Positions 37,615-50,023 are shown, counted from the stretch's first letter. The stretch is 64,000 bases of DNA from Bacillus cabrialesii (GCF_004124315.2 NZ_CP096889.1:1161001-1225000); one strand, 5' to 3'. The notes: generated from the letters alone by a model not told the origin. Made by a program: numbers and translations.

Positions 37615-38253
37615 TTATACAATGACGGCTCCAAGCGACCTGGCAAAAGCAATCGCGTGCTCCGGCGCGATTTTGCAGCCTTTCAATTTGTCGAGGGAGA
37701 CATGAAGCTGTTCAAATCGGCACGTACTGATGTCCATGTTTTGAAGGGATGTGCCGGTAAAGTTCGCGCCTTCCAGTTCGCACCCGTCAAAGTGTGTGTG
37801 CTGGAGCGCCGTATTGCTGCACTCACTTTGCAAAAGGGCGCAGCGATCAAATCGAACTTGTTTCATATTTGAGTACGAAAATGAACTGAAATGTCCGTGG
37901 CACTCCTCGAATGAAACATTCCGCAGCGTTGATTCCGCCACATTCATTCCAACCATTTTTGACTGTTTAATTGAAGTTCTGTGAATGACAGCCCCGCTGA
38001 AATCGGCGTTCGACAGATCACACTTCTCAAAGATCACATCGGTCAGTTCAATATGCCGGAAAGACACATCGATAAACACGACATTTCTGAAAAGCGTTTT
38101 TTCCACACAAAGTCTGTCGATATCTTCGCCGAAGATTGTACAATCTTCAAACAAATGCATGCTGATTACATCATCCTGCGTCACAGTTTCATGAAAATCT
38201 GCCGTTTGCAGGTTTTCCGGTATGTGCGGTTTTTGAATGGTTATTTTATTCAT
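37615..38253 (-). CDS. yisX: Pentapeptide-repeat protein YisX
   Basis: 212 residues made largely of pentapeptide repeats with the pattern A/S-D/N-L/F-x-x: examples are CDLSNADFSGAVIHRTSI and CELEGANFTGTSLQNMDIS. They form a right-handed beta helix. Some members mimic DNA and protect gyrase (Qnr, MfpA); whether YisX does is unknown. It converges on yisV with only 7 bp between the stops and no visible terminator. Confidence 0.88.
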   Translation of the reverse strand: MNKITIQKPHIPENLQTADFHETVTQDDVISMHLFEDCTIFGEDIDRLCVEKTLFRNVVFIDVSFRHIELTDVIFEKCDLSNADFSGAVIHRTSIKQSKMVGMNVAESTLRNVSFEECHGHFSSFSYSNMKQVRFDRCALLQSECSNTALQHTHFDGCELEGANFTGTSLQNMDISTCRFEQLHVSLDKLKGCKIAPEHAIAFARSLGAVIV

Positions 38254-38458
38254 GTGATGACATCCTTTACTGCCCGAAAACCAGAAGCCTCCGGGATCAA
38301 TTTAATAGATCGTTATGGAAATTGATACATATAGTAAATCGTAAAGAGCCTTTTCTTGGTATAGCAGCCCGCTTGTTTTGTAAGCATAAATGGAAAGCTT
38401 CCTGTACGTCAAGGCGTTTACAAGGCCGGGAAAGAAAAGGGAACAGGAGGAATGCGGA

Positions 38459-39265
38459 ATGGGGCATTACATCAAAACCGAGGAGCATGTGACACTGTTT
38501 GTAGAGGATATCGGGCATGGAAGGCCGATTATCTTTTTGCACGGGTGGCCGTTGAATCATAAGATGTTTGAATATCAAATGAATGAGCTTCCGAAAAGAG
38601 GATTCCGTTTCATTGGCGTTGATTTACGTGGATATGGTCAGTCTGACCGCCCGTGGGAAGGCTATGATTATGACACGATGGCCGATGACGTGAAGGCTGT
38701 CATTTATACGCTGCAGCTTGAGAACGCGGTTCTTGCCGGGTTTTCGATGGGCGGCGCCATTGCCATCCGTTATATGGCAAGGCATGAAGGAGCCGATATT
38801 GGCAAGCTGATATTATTGTCTGCAGCGGCGCCCGCATTTACAAAACGACCGGGTTATCCGTACGGGATGAGGAAGCAGGATATTGACGATATGATTGAAC
38901 AATTCAAAATGGATCGGCCCAAAACACTAGCTGATTTAGGGACACAGTTTTTTGAGAAAAACGTGTCTCCGGAGCTCAGACTTTGGTTTCTCAATCTGAT
39001 GCTGGAGGCTTCCTCCTACGGGACGATTCACTCGGGCATTGCATTAAGAGACGAGGATCTCAGAAAGGATCTTGCGTCAATCAAGGTTCCGACGCTGATC
39101 CTGCACGGAAGAAAGGATAAAATTGCGCCGTTTGATTTTGCGAAAGAATTAAAGCGCGGCATCAAGCACTCGGAATTGGTTCCGTTTGTGAACAGCGGGC
39201 ACGGGGCTTTTTATGAAGAAAAAGACAAGATCAACAGGTTGATTGCGCAGTTTGCGGGATCATAA
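38459..39265 (+). CDS. yisY: Alpha/beta hydrolase YisY (haloperoxidase/esterase type)
   Basis: 268 residues from the ATG at 38459 (MGHYIKTEEHVTLFVEDIG) with GGAGG 7 bases before. HGWPLN oxyanion loop, nucleophile GFSMGG, acid in HGRKDKIAPFDFA, and the histidine in VNSGHGAFYEE form a standard triad. The overall sequence resembles cofactor-free chloroperoxidases, which act mainly as esterases. Natural substrate unknown. Confidence 0.9.
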   Translation: MGHYIKTEEHVTLFVEDIGHGRPIIFLHGWPLNHKMFEYQMNELPKRGFRFIGVDLRGYGQSDRPWEGYDYDTMADDVKAVIYTLQLENAVLAGFSMGGAIAIRYMARHEGADIGKLILLSAAAPAFTKRPGYPYGMRKQDIDDMIEQFKMDRPKTLADLGTQFFEKNVSPELRLWFLNLMLEASSYGTIHSGIALRDEDLRKDLASIKVPTLILHGRKDKIAPFDFAKELKRGIKHSELVPFVNSGHGAFYEEKDKINRLIAQFAGS

Positions 39266-39266
39266 G

Positions 39267-39296
39267 AAAAAACCCGATATGGATCGGGTTTTTTAT
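39267..39296. terminator. Bidirectional terminator between yisY and yisZ
   Basis: AAAAAACCCGAT pairs with ATCGGGTTTTTT over a 4-base loop; the genes converge. Confidence 0.9.
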
Positions 39297-39892
39297 ATGA
39301 TTCCTTTGCTTTGCAGTTCTGCGATGATCAGATCAGCTCCATCTGAAATAGATGTCTGGTCTGACTCAATGATGAAATCGGGTGAAAGCGGCGGTTCATA
39401 CGGGGAATCGATCCCGGTGAAATGTTTGATCTCTCCGTTTCGCGCTTTTTTATAAAGTCCTTTCGGATCGCGCTGTTCACATACATGCAGCGGGCACTTT
39501 ACATAAATTTCGAAGAACTCTCCCTCAGGAAAGAGCGCTCTGACCATGTCCCGATCCTCTCTGAATGGAGAAATAAAAGCCGTTAAAATCATTTGCCCGC
39601 TGTCGACAAAAAGCTTCGCCACTTCTCCGATCCGGCGGATGTTTTCAATCCTGTCTTCAGTCTGAAAACCAAGATCTTTGTTTAACCCGTGGCGGATATT
39701 ATCACCGTCGAGCACATAGCTTTGAATGCCCATTCGGTAAAGCTTTTCATCAACGGCATTGGCCAGCACCGATTTTCCTGAACCGGACAGCCCGGTAAAC
39801 CAGAGGGCGCAGCTTTTGTGTCCGTTTAAGGATTGTCTGTCAGACTTCGAGATCGCAGCGGTGTGCCAAATGATGTTTGGATTGTGTGTCAC
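39293..39892 (-). CDS. yisZ: Adenylylsulfate kinase YisZ
   Basis: 199 residues with Walker A GLSGSGKS near residue 35, [17 protein letters not shown], and the [20 protein letters not shown] lid motif of APS kinases. It phosphorylates adenylylsulfate to PAPS. Its GTG start overlaps the yitA stop (GTGA), so it is the third gene of yitB-yitA-yisZ. It is a second copy in B. subtilis, besides cysC, and here lies beside sulfolactate genes. Confidence 0.93.
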   Translation of the reverse strand: MTHNPNIIWHTAAISKSDRQSLNGHKSCALWFTGLSGSGKSVLANAVDEKLYRMGIQSYVLDGDNIRHGLNKDLGFQTEDRIENIRRIGEVAKLFVDSGQMILTAFISPFREDRDMVRALFPEGEFFEIYVKCPLHVCEQRDPKGLYKKARNGEIKHFTGIDSPYEPPLSPDFIIESDQTSISDGADLIIAELQSKGII

Positions 39893-41058
39893 TGTAATCC
39901 CCCGCTGTTTTGCTGGATGGCAACGGGCTGTTGATGAAGCCCCTTGATCAGCACGTTTGCGACCTCAGGCCGGCTGAATTCTTTAGGAGGTTTTTTGCCT
40001 TGGCGGAGAAGCTCACGCACTTTTGTGCCTGATAAGTGGATGTGGTCTCTTTGGCTGTGCGGACATGTTTTCGAGGTGCCCATGTTTCCGCATTTTCGGC
40101 AGTAAAAGCTGTGCTCGAAAAACAGCGGCTTGATGCCAAGCTCCTCCTCTGTGAATGCTTGAAAAATATTTTGCGCGTCATAGGTTCCGTAATAGCTGCC
40201 GACACCCGCGTGATCACGGCCTACAATAAAATGGGTGCAGCCGTAGTTTTTGCGGACGAGGGCATGGAAAATCGCTTCCCGCGGACCTGCATATCGCATG
40301 GCGGCAGGGAAAACTGACAGCATGACCCGATCCTTTGGATAATAGTGATCGAGCAAAACCTGGTAGCTCTCCATTCTGATATCGCTCGGGATATCGTCAG
40401 ACTTCGTTTCTCCCACAAGCGGATGAAGCAGCAGACCGTCGACCGTTTCTAACGCTGTTTTTTGAATGTATTCATGCGCTCTGTGAACAGGGTTCCTGGT
40501 TTGAAAACCGACAATCGTTTTCCACCCGAGTTTTTTAAAGGCCGCTCTTGTTTCTGCGGGTGCCGCGTAAAACTGTTCGAAGGATTTGTCGGGAAGGCGG
40601 CCGACCGTGATAGGCCCTCCGATATAGTAATCCGGACGCGCCAGCAATTTTTTTACACCGGGATGAGCGGGATCGTTTGTTTTAAAAACAGACAGTGCTT
40701 CTTGTGTTTTATCAGGCTGATAGATATCAGTGACTGCGATCATGCCGTAGGTGACGCCGTCTTTCACAAGCTTGACGCAATCTCCGGGGGACAGCTGTTT
40801 TGCTGTTTTTTCGTCGACCGGCAGCGTAATCGGCAGGCTCCACGGCAAGCCGTTTGCCAGTCTCATCTCTTTCACTACGGAATGATAATCTTTTTCTCCC
40901 AAAAAACCTGTTAACGGGCTGTATCCGCCGATCGCGATAAGCTCCAGATCGCTCAGTGCAAGCTGATCCAGCTCCGCTTCGCACGTGCACCCCTCAAAAT
41001 GGCATGCGGGATCACAGCGGTTGATTAACACCCCTCCGTGGGGCTCATTTCCATTCAA
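39889..41058 (-). CDS. yitA: Sulfate adenylyltransferase YitA
   Basis: 389 residues from the TTG at 41058, 9 bases after GGAGG. ATP sulfurylase motifs: [13 protein letters not shown] (the QTRNP and HxxH substrate loop), the [12 protein letters not shown] segment, and a zinc-finger-like C-x2-C-x8-C in [13 protein letters not shown]. It makes APS from sulfate and ATP. It acts with YisZ and YitB to feed sulfite; the housekeeping copy (sat) is elsewhere. Confidence 0.93.
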   Translation of the reverse strand: MNGNEPHGGVLINRCDPACHFEGCTCEAELDQLALSDLELIAIGGYSPLTGFLGEKDYHSVVKEMRLANGLPWSLPITLPVDEKTAKQLSPGDCVKLVKDGVTYGMIAVTDIYQPDKTQEALSVFKTNDPAHPGVKKLLARPDYYIGGPITVGRLPDKSFEQFYAAPAETRAAFKKLGWKTIVGFQTRNPVHRAHEYIQKTALETVDGLLLHPLVGETKSDDIPSDIRMESYQVLLDHYYPKDRVMLSVFPAAMRYAGPREAIFHALVRKNYGCTHFIVGRDHAGVGSYYGTYDAQNIFQAFTEEELGIKPLFFEHSFYCRKCGNMGTSKTCPHSQRDHIHLSGTKVRELLRQGKKPPKEFSRPEVANVLIKGLHQQPVAIQQNSGGLQ

Positions 41059-41158
41059 CGTGTTCAACCTCCATTTTTACGTTTCCTTTGTTTTTTCTGC
41101 GCCTGCTGAAAAGCTTTAAAGCAGCGCACAGCGTCATTTCATTCCTATGGCAAGGCCA

Positions 41159-41872
41159 TTAATCCTGATGCAGGCCGCATTCTGTTTTCTCCCGTCCTGC
41201 CCATCTTCCAGCCCTCTCATCGTTCGGGTCCGAGGAAGGCAATGTACACATTTCACAGCCTATGCTCGGATAATGTTGATCGTGCAGTTTGTTATAAGGC
41301 AAATTGTGCAGGCGGATGTAGGTCCAAACGTCATTCCATGTCCAGTGGATGAGCGGGCAAATTTTGATGAGCTTAAACTTCTGATCAAGATTCACGTATT
41401 GAATATGCTTTCTCGTCGGCGATTGCTCCCGGCGCAGCCCTGAAATCCACGCTGTCATGCCGGACAGGTGTTTTTTCAGCGGCTCGATTTTCCGCAATTG
41501 GCAGCAGAGGTTCGGATTATGCTTCCACAGCTCTCCGCCGTATTGCGTCTCCTGTTCTTTTAAGTTCAGCTCGGGCTCAAGCAGCTGGATTGTCAACCTC
41601 GGATATCGCTCTTTGACGGTCTCGATCAGCTCGTATGTTTCCTGAAAATGCAGCCCTGTATCCAAAAAGATGATGTGCGCGTTTTTGTTGATTTTTGATA
41701 TAAGGTCGAGAAGCACCATCCCTTCTGCGCCAAAGCTGCACGCGTACACAATCTTTTCCCCGTATGTTCGGTAAGCCCATTTCAACACATCAAGCTCATC
41801 GATCAATTGATCCGCTATCTGCTTGGACAGGGTGTCGTTCCATGTGTCAAATGTGATCATTTGTTCGTTCAA
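41159..41872 (-). CDS. yitB: Phosphoadenylylsulfate/adenylylsulfate reductase YitB
   Basis: 237 residues: ACSFGAEG PP-loop-like motif, the CC pair in NLCCQLRKIEPL and the CxxC in GCEMCTLPS (the four ligands of a 4Fe-4S cluster), and the C-terminal catalytic ECGLH. The Fe-S pairs mark the type that can accept APS as well as PAPS. It reduces the nucleotide to sulfite with thioredoxin. First gene of its operon, divergent from yitC across about 190 bp. Confidence 0.93.
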   Translation of the reverse strand: MNEQMITFDTWNDTLSKQIADQLIDELDVLKWAYRTYGEKIVYACSFGAEGMVLLDLISKINKNAHIIFLDTGLHFQETYELIETVKERYPRLTIQLLEPELNLKEQETQYGGELWKHNPNLCCQLRKIEPLKKHLSGMTAWISGLRREQSPTRKHIQYVNLDQKFKLIKICPLIHWTWNDVWTYIRLHNLPYNKLHDQHYPSIGCEMCTLPSSDPNDERAGRWAGREKTECGLHQD

Positions 41873-42062
41873 CGTTTTCCCCCCCGTTTTCGTCTGTCTG
41901 TTTTTCTATCTATTGATCGAGTTATAGGCAGACTATTCATTTTTTGCATAAAGGTTCAGGGTTTTTAGGTCCGGCGCCCGCCTAAAATGAGGAGCGGAAC
42001 CATTAAGAGAGCGGCTGAATATGCTTTTAAGCAAAATGGTTTTATGCCCAAGGAGAGGTATT

Positions 42063-42749
42063 ATGCCGATTACCATTTATCAGGGGCATCATCATTCGCT
42101 TGCCCCGGCGGATATTAACATCGTCATTGATGTCATCAGAGCTTTTACAGTCGCCCATTATGCGTTTATCGGCGGGGCGAAAGAGATTTTATTGGCCGGA
42201 ACAGCAGAGGAAGCCTTTGCGCTGAAAGACACTTATCCAGATTACGTATTGACGGGAGAGGAAAAGGGGGTCGGTATCAGCGGGTTTGATTTAGATAATT
42301 CTCCAAAACGCATGGCGAAGCAGGATATGGGGGATAAGCGCCTGATCCAGAAAACAACCAACGGCGTCACAGCAACGTTAGGGGCGCTGAACGCCAAGCA
42401 TCTGTTCGTGACCGGATTTTCCAACGCCAGGACAACGGCAGAGCATGTGAAAACACTGGCTGCTAAGGATTGTGTCATGAACATTGTCGCTTCCCATCCG
42501 TCAGGCGATGACGATGTGGCGTGTGCGGAGTATATAAAGGGCATTATTGAAGGGACGAATGAGGTAACGGCCGCGGAGGCGATTGAAAGGATAAAACGCT
42601 CTTCTGTTGCGGAGAAGTTTTTTGACCGCCGCCAGCCATTGTTTGATCCGGAAGACATATCATACTGTACAAAAGAACTGACGGGCGATTTCGTGATGAA
42701 AGTAAAACAAGAAAGAGAAGTTCCAACGATAGAGAGGGTCATAATATGA
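42063..42749 (+). CDS. yitC: 2-Phosphosulfolactate phosphatase (ComB family) YitC
   Basis: 228 residues from the ATG at 42063 (MPITIYQGHHHSLA) after AAGGAGAGG. ComB motifs are visible: NIVIDVIRAFTVA near the start, QKTTNGVTA, and NIVASHPSGDDDVACAEYI in the second half. It removes phosphate from phosphosulfolactate to give 3-sulfolactate. Note that comB here refers to coenzyme M-type biosynthesis, not competence. It overlaps yitD by 4 bases (ATGA). Confidence 0.93.
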   Translation: MPITIYQGHHHSLAPADINIVIDVIRAFTVAHYAFIGGAKEILLAGTAEEAFALKDTYPDYVLTGEEKGVGISGFDLDNSPKRMAKQDMGDKRLIQKTTNGVTATLGALNAKHLFVTGFSNARTTAEHVKTLAAKDCVMNIVASHPSGDDDVACAEYIKGIIEGTNEVTAAEAIERIKRSSVAEKFFDRRQPLFDPEDISYCTKELTGDFVMKVKQEREVPTIERVII

Positions 42750-43504
42750 ATGATTTTTCACTAGAATTGCCAGTGAGAACAAGCAAGCCGAGAAAAACCG
42801 GACAGACCATTTTAATTGACAACGGCTATCCCTTGCAATTTTTCAAAGATGTAATAGCCGCAGCATCCGACTATATTGATTTTGTGAAATTCGGCTGGGG
42901 CACATCACTACTTACGAAAGACCTTGAAGAAAAAATCAGCGCGCTGAAAGAGCATGACATTAAATTCTTCTTTGGCGGCACACTGTTTGAGAAATATGTA
43001 AGCCAAAAAAAGGTGAATGAATTTCATCGCTACTGCACCTATTTCGGCTGTGAATATATCGAGATTTCAAACGGCACGCTTCCAATGACGAATAAGGAGA
43101 AAGCCGCTTATATTGCCGATTTTTCTGATGAATTTCTTGTGCTGAGCGAGGTGGGCAGCAAGGATGCGGAATTATCAAGCCGGCAAAGCTCTGAGGAATG
43201 GCTTGAGTATATCGTTGAGGATATGGAAGCGGGCGCGGAAAAAGTGATTACAGAAGCAAGGGAAAGCGGAACAGGAGGCATTTGTTCCAGCAGCGGCGAT
43301 GTCAGGTTTCAAATTGTCGATGACATCATTTCCTCGGATATTGATATCAACAGGCTGATTTTTGAAGCGCCGAACAAAGCGCTCCAGCAAGGGTTTATTC
43401 AAAGGATTGGGTCGAATGTGAATTTGGCCAATATCCCATTTCATGATGCGATCGCGTTGGAGACGCTGCGTTTAGGGCTAAGATCCGATACCTTTTATTT
43501 GTAA
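42746..43504 (+). CDS. yitD: Phosphosulfolactate synthase (ComA family) YitD
   Basis: 252 residues with a TIM-barrel sequence: ILIDNGYPLQFFKDVI, DFVKFGWGTSLL, FGGTLFEKYV, YIEISNGTLPM and FLVLSEVGSKDAEL match the (2R)-phospho-3-sulfolactate synthase family. It adds sulfite to phosphoenolpyruvate. With YitC it forms sulfolactate, a known abundant small molecule of B. subtilis spores. Followed by a terminator. Confidence 0.93.
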   Translation: MNDFSLELPVRTSKPRKTGQTILIDNGYPLQFFKDVIAAASDYIDFVKFGWGTSLLTKDLEEKISALKEHDIKFFFGGTLFEKYVSQKKVNEFHRYCTYFGCEYIEISNGTLPMTNKEKAAYIADFSDEFLVLSEVGSKDAELSSRQSSEEWLEYIVEDMEAGAEKVITEARESGTGGICSSSGDVRFQIVDDIISSDIDINRLIFEAPNKALQQGFIQRIGSNVNLANIPFHDAIALETLRLGLRSDTFYL

Positions 43505-43516
43505 AACAGCGGCTGC

Positions 43517-45389
<1,873 letters not shown>

Positions 45390-45397
45390 ACTGTGAG

Positions 45398-46666
45398 CTA
45401 CCTTTCCTCAGCAGGCTGAAGCCGATTGCCAGCCATTTTAGGATCTTCTTTCTCTTTTGTTTCTTCTTTGTTTTGATTCACATGGATTAGCAGGATCACG
45501 AGAATGCCGACAACAAGCGTCAATCCCGCAATGCTTAAAAACATACCGGGTCTGGACCATTGCATCAAGCGGCCGAAAATCGGAGGACCGATCGCCACTC
45601 CTAAGAAACGAACTGATCCATACAGCGACGTCACAAATCCCCGTCTTTCTTTCCCGACAGCTCCGGTAATAAAGCTGTTCACACAAGGAAGAACAAGTCC
45701 TGATCCGATACTGCTCAGCACAAGAACACTAATAAAAAACACGAGATTCTCAATGAAAGACAATGCCGCATAAGAGACCGTCATAAATGCCAATCCGAGT
45801 ACGATCAGCTTTTTCATTAACGATTGCTTTTGCCCGATTTTGCTTCCGGTTGTATAAGATGTCACACACATGACCAAAAGCGGAATCGCCAAAATTAAGC
45901 CTTTTTTGACGCCATCGGTATTATATGTTTTTTCAAGGACATCCGACAGGTAAAAGAGGATGCCGAATAAAGTAAACAGACAGGTCGCCCCGGCTAAATA
46001 AGCGGTAAACAGCCATCTGCCTTCATGCTTGAAAACACTTAACAGCCCTTTCGCATATTTTCCGATCGGGGGCGGTTCTTTTTCCTTTTTCTTCTCTTTA
46101 ATAAAAATCCAAGTCAGCACGATCGAAATGATACAAAACACCGGGAAGGCGAAAAACGCGCCATACCAGACAAGCAGGGCGATCAGCGAGCCGATGATCG
46201 GAGAAAGCACTTTTCCCATACCGTTAGAAGCTTCAACGAGGCCGAGCACCTTGCTTTCCTGGGCGCCTTTAAACAGATCCCCCGTCAATGCCATGGCAAT
46301 TGGGCCGGTCCCGGCCGCTCCGATTCCCTGAAGTGCCCGTCCTGCCATGACCCATGGATATGCATTGTCAAAAAAACCTGCCGCAAACCCGGCTAGCAAA
46401 CCGCCGGCGCCATACAAAATTAAGCAGGGAATAATGATGATTTTCCTTGAGAATCGGTCAGCGAGATAACCGACAATCGGAATCGCAAATGCCGCAATCA
46501 AGGAAAATACTGTGATGACGAGACTGACTTGAAATTGTGATAAATGAAGTTCAGATTTCATTTTTGGCAAAATCGGAATAAGCATCGAGTTTCCAAGTGT
46601 TAATATTAAAGGGATTGAACCGATTGCAACAATCGTCATTCCGTTATTTTGTTTTGATGATTCCAT
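45398..46666 (-). CDS. yitG: MFS transporter YitG
   Basis: 422 residues from the ATG at 46666 ([13 protein letters not shown]) after AAGGAG. Twelve predicted helices, the MFS loop [15 protein letters not shown], and a [19 protein letters not shown] helix 5. It is first in a leftward unit with yitF (8 bp) and perhaps yitE (95 bp). Annotated as a multidrug-type protein by similarity, but the neighbour YitF argues for a metabolite. Confidence 0.88.
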   Translation of the reverse strand: MESSKQNNGMTIVAIGSIPLILTLGNSMLIPILPKMKSELHLSQFQVSLVITVFSLIAAFAIPIVGYLADRFSRKIIIIPCLILYGAGGLLAGFAAGFFDNAYPWVMAGRALQGIGAAGTGPIAMALTGDLFKGAQESKVLGLVEASNGMGKVLSPIIGSLIALLVWYGAFFAFPVFCIISIVLTWIFIKEKKKEKEPPPIGKYAKGLLSVFKHEGRWLFTAYLAGATCLFTLFGILFYLSDVLEKTYNTDGVKKGLILAIPLLVMCVTSYTTGSKIGQKQSLMKKLIVLGLAFMTVSYAALSFIENLVFFISVLVLSSIGSGLVLPCVNSFITGAVGKERRGFVTSLYGSVRFLGVAIGPPIFGRLMQWSRPGMFLSIAGLTLVVGILVILLIHVNQNKEETKEKEDPKMAGNRLQPAEER

Positions 46667-46737
46667 CTCAGAGCACACTCCTTTTCTTCTGCTTAGAATG
46701 TCCCTGATAACTTCGTTTATTCAACGTTCAGACAGCA

Positions 46738-46765
46738 AAAAACCGAACAGAAAATACCTGTTCGG
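46738..46765 (-). terminator. Terminator of yitI-yitH
   Basis: CCGAACAG pairs with CTGTTCGG over an AT loop; on the minus strand a TTTTTT run follows. Confidence 0.85.
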
Positions 46766-46776
46766 GAAAAGGAGGG

Positions 46777-47634
46777 TTAACCGAGCGCCTGCGAAATCAA
46801 CGCATATAAGAGTCCATTTTGGCCGGGGAGCATTTTTTTCTGGTAAAGCATAAGCGGCAGCTCTTCGTCTCTATGAAATCCCATTTCTGACAGTTTGTCA
46901 TGGAACGATGTGTGTTCAGCCGGTATATCGATACGCATCGGACCTTGTTTGCCGGCGGCCAGCCTGTTGATTATTTGTGCAGCAGCGTCTGATGAAGAGG
47001 CGATGATGGGGCCGAATTTCAAATTGGCAGGTGTTCGTATAGATAGGCCGTAGCCAATCAGATGTCCCTCATTGTTTCTGGCGATGACGCATTCCTCTGA
47101 AGTGGGAATAAGCTCCTGCAGAAGATTTGATCGGTCTCCGCCAAAAGCTTTCAGATCGGCCGCGGCTAATTCTTGAAAGTCTAGTTCTTTAAAGGGCGAC
47201 AGCTCAGCGTCAGGGCTCTCTTGCTTTTCGATTTGATGAAAACTGTGACAGCTGTACTTTCGGACTGAACCCGCCATATGAAAACCTGCTTTTTCATAAA
47301 GGGGCAAACCTTCTTTTGTGGCGCAAAGCCTGATGGCGATGTTCTCGGTGGTTTGGCTGATGCACGTGTGTACCATCCGCCGCCCGAGACCGAGCCGTTT
47401 GTAATCTTTGTCCACGATCACGAGGCCGATAGAAGCAAGGCCGCCAAACAAAAACAAGCCGATGCAGGAAATGAGGTTCCCGCTGACATTTTGATAACCG
47501 AAAAAACGTCCTTGCCGGACAAGCAGCGTCAGTTCTTGTTCGCCATAATCAGGCCACCTGGCTTGCCTGCAAAGCCGCAATAAGCCGGGAACATGTTCCT
47601 CATGAAGCTCAATCAGCTCATCCGCTACGTCCAT
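46777..47634 (-). CDS. yitH: Tandem GNAT acetyltransferase YitH
   Basis: About 285 residues from the ATG at 47634. The first GNAT domain has the acetyl-CoA loop DKDYKRLGLGRRMV; the C-terminal half, from about residue 150, is a second, diverged acetyltransferase-like domain (CVIARNNEGHLIGYGLS). It starts 4 bp after yitI, another GNAT protein, so the two are co-translated. Substrates unknown. Confidence 0.82.
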   Translation of the reverse strand: MDVADELIELHEEHVPGLLRLCRQARWPDYGEQELTLLVRQGRFFGYQNVSGNLISCIGLFLFGGLASIGLVIVDKDYKRLGLGRRMVHTCISQTTENIAIRLCATKEGLPLYEKAGFHMAGSVRKYSCHSFHQIEKQESPDAELSPFKELDFQELAAADLKAFGGDRSNLLQELIPTSEECVIARNNEGHLIGYGLSIRTPANLKFGPIIASSSDAAAQIINRLAAGKQGPMRIDIPAEHTSFHDKLSEMGFHRDEELPLMLYQKKMLPGQNGLLYALISQALG

Positions 47635-47638
47635 AAGA

Positions 47639-48088
47639 TCACCTGCTTGTTCCGAGTGTTTTGTACATGATGATATGAGTGCCAATGCCGGGAATGTTAA
47701 ATGGTTCGCCAAGTTCCTTCCAGCCAAGCTTGGCATAGTAGCCTTTGACATGGTGTCTTGCGTTGCACCATACCGCCTGCACGTCTTTATCTGCCAGTTT
47801 CTGTTCAGCATATTTGATCAGTGTGCTTCCGGCTTTTTGATCGCGATATTCTTCAAGCGTTGCCATGCCTCTCAGCCGATAAGCCGGGGATTCCGTTAGT
47901 AATGGCTGATGTTGAGGGGAAAAAGAAGCGATGCTGATCAGCGTTCCTTCATAAAACGCGCCGAGATGAAAGGCGTCTTCCGCATGATCCTGTTCAAATT
48001 TGCATTGTTCGATGGATTGATGGGGGCGCAGGATACGGTGCCGGATGTCGTATGTATCTTCCGCGGGAATGGTTTTAACTTCGAGCAT
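47639..48088 (-). CDS. yitI: GNAT-family acetyltransferase YitI
   Basis: 149 residues, one GNAT domain: the AFYEGTLISIASF beta strands, LRGMATLEEYRDQKAGSTL acetyl-CoA loop and WCNARHHVKGYYAKLGW C-terminal signature. AAGGAGGAACACC precedes the ATG. First of the yitI-yitH pair. The substrate cannot be told from sequence. Confidence 0.87.
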   Translation of the reverse strand: MLEVKTIPAEDTYDIRHRILRPHQSIEQCKFEQDHAEDAFHLGAFYEGTLISIASFSPQHQPLLTESPAYRLRGMATLEEYRDQKAGSTLIKYAEQKLADKDVQAVWCNARHHVKGYYAKLGWKELGEPFNIPGIGTHIIMYKTLGTSR

Positions 48089-48138
48089 GGTGTTCCTCCT
48101 TATATACTGATTTTCTTTATCGTAACACGAATCCGGCT

Positions 48139-48172
48139 AAAAAAGACCGCCCGATTGGTTCGGACAGTCTTC
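48139..48172 (-). terminator. Terminator of yitJ
   Basis: On the minus strand AAGACTGTCCGA pairs with TCGGGCGGTCTT (two G-U pairs), followed by TTTTTT. Confidence 0.85.
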
Positions 48173-48184
48173 TAGGTATAAGTA

Positions 48185-50023
48185 TTAATGCAAGTGGAGA
48201 TTTTGGCGCTGCTCATCTTTTTGCTGGATATACGAAGTGAGCTCAGCGGTTAAGTCAGATCTGAGAAAAGGCGTAATCAAATAGATGCCGTTAAACAGCT
48301 CGCATGCCGTGTCAAGCAGGGAGCGTGCAATCGCAAGGCCTTCTGCTTTTTGTTTCTCTTTATCCTCGCCGGCGAGGGCCATTTTTTCGCGAATAGAGTC
48401 AGACAGCTTTATCCCAGGGATTTCATTGTGAATGAATTCAGCATTTCGGCTGCTTGTGAGCGGCATAATCCCGATATAGACCGGCGTCTTCAGGTGCTTT
48501 GTTTCATTATGGATGTCAACAAGCTGCTGCTCGGAATAGACAGGCTGTGAAACAAAATAATCGGCGCCGCAATCTATTTTTTTCTCCAGCCGTTTTACCG
48601 CTTTATCCAAATGGCGGACGTTAGGATTAAATGCGGCGGCGACTGAGAAATTCGTTTTCTTGCCAAGCGGCTTTCCAGACAGGGACAGCCCTTCATTGAA
48701 CTGTTTGATCAGCCTGATTAAATCAAAGGATGTTAAATCATACACAGACGTCGCACCGGGAAAATCCCCGATTTTAGAAGGGTCACCCGTGATGGCCAGC
48801 ACGTCATTCAGCCCTAGTGTATCAAGCCCCATTAAATGGGACTGTAAGCCGATAATATTTCGGTCACGGCACGTAATATGGACAAGGGAGCGCATATCGA
48901 GCTTCTGCTTCACAAGGGCGCCGCAGGCAACATTGCTGATCCGCGGGGTCGCAAGGGAATTGTCAGCGAGCGTCAGGGCATCGATTCCCGCTTCTTTTAA
49001 TTCAGCAGCGGCGGACAGAAATTTGTCAAAGCTCAATTTTTTTGGCGGGTCCAGCTCTACGATGATGGAGCGTTTTTCCGCCGCGAGCTCATTCAGGCCG
49101 GGCTCTGTCCGCTCGTGCTGAACAGAAATAAATTCCTTCGCACGGGTTTTGACTTCTTTTTCCGTAATCGGAGCAAGCCCGCCAACCGCTTCCGCCATCG
49201 CCCGGATGTGATTCGGCGTAGTGCCGCAGCAGCCGCCGATAATCCGTGCGCCTTGCTTTCGGAATTCTGACGCGCTGTTTTGAAAATACGTGTCGTCTGT
49301 TTCATAAACGAGCCGGCCTTCTTCAAGCGAAGGAAGACTGCTGTTCGGATAAACTGATAAAAACACGTCATCAAAAATCGGCACTTCGCTAAGTGCTTCA
49401 ATCATGTGATAAGGGCCGAGCCGGCAATTAATGCCGACGATATCAGCCCCGAGATCCGCGATCGACCGCAACGCTTCAGAAAGCGGTGTTCCGTCCTGCA
49501 GTACACCTTGCTCATGCATGGAGACATTAAGCATAATCGGAAGGTCAGTCTCTTTGCGCGCGATTTTCAGCACTTCACGGGCTTCTTCTATATCATAATA
49601 CGTTTCTAACAGCAAGCCATCCGGCTCTTCATGCAGCAGCAGGTACAGCTGCTCGCGAAAGCTGCGTTTGATTTCGTCAAGACTGTACGCGTTTTTATTA
49701 AATGTGCGGATGCCGCCCATTGTCCCAAGCACGTACGCATCGCCTGCTGAAGCCCGCGCGATTTTTACTGCCTCTTGGTTCATTTTTTTGATGTCATCCT
49801 CAAGGCCGTGTCTGGATAATTTAATATAATTGGCTCCGTACGTATTGGTTTGAATGATGTTGGCTCCCGCCTCAACGTACGCTTTATGTATGCGCTGAAT
49901 CTCCTCCGGCTTCGAAATGTTGAGCTCCTCAAAGCACCTGTCAATGCCATAGGAGTAGAGGAGCGTCCCCATGGCGCCGTCGCCGATTAACACCTGTTTT
50001 TGCAAATCTTCTAAAAGTCCCAT
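48185..50023 (-). CDS. yitJ: Bifunctional homocysteine S-methyltransferase / methylenetetrahydrofolate reductase YitJ
   Basis: 612 residues. The N-terminal half is a homocysteine methyltransferase barrel ([24 protein letters not shown], and the zinc cysteines in GINCRLGP and [16 protein letters not shown]). From about residue 310 the MTHFR barrel follows ([44 protein letters not shown]). It links folate reduction to methionine formation. Transcription is controlled by the S-box leader. Confidence 0.95.
   Translation of the reverse strand: MGLLEDLQKQVLIGDGAMGTLLYSYGIDRCFEELNISKPEEIQRIHKAYVEAGANIIQTNTYGANYIKLSRHGLEDDIKKMNQEAVKIARASAGDAYVLGTMGGIRTFNKNAYSLDEIKRSFREQLYLLLHEEPDGLLLETYYDIEEAREVLKIARKETDLPIMLNVSMHEQGVLQDGTPLSEALRSIADLGADIVGINCRLGPYHMIEALSEVPIFDDVFLSVYPNSSLPSLEEGRLVYETDDTYFQNSASEFRKQGARIIGGCCGTTPNHIRAMAEAVGGLAPITEKEVKTRAKEFISVQHERTEPGLNELAAEKRSIIVELDPPKKLSFDKFLSAAAELKEAGIDALTLADNSLATPRISNVACGALVKQKLDMRSLVHITCRDRNIIGLQSHLMGLDTLGLNDVLAITGDPSKIGDFPGATSVYDLTSFDLIRLIKQFNEGLSLSGKPLGKKTNFSVAAAFNPNVRHLDKAVKRLEKKIDCGADYFVSQPVYSEQQLVDIHNETKHLKTPVYIGIMPLTSSRNAEFIHNEIPGIKLSDSIREKMALAGEDKEKQKAEGLAIARSLLDTACELFNGIYLITPFLRSDLTAELTSYIQQKDEQRQNLHLH

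Noticed and set aside
42021..42062. Longer start for yitC at 42021
   Set aside because: The ATG at 42063 has AAGGAGAGG at the right distance and gives the usual family length; the upstream extension has no signal.
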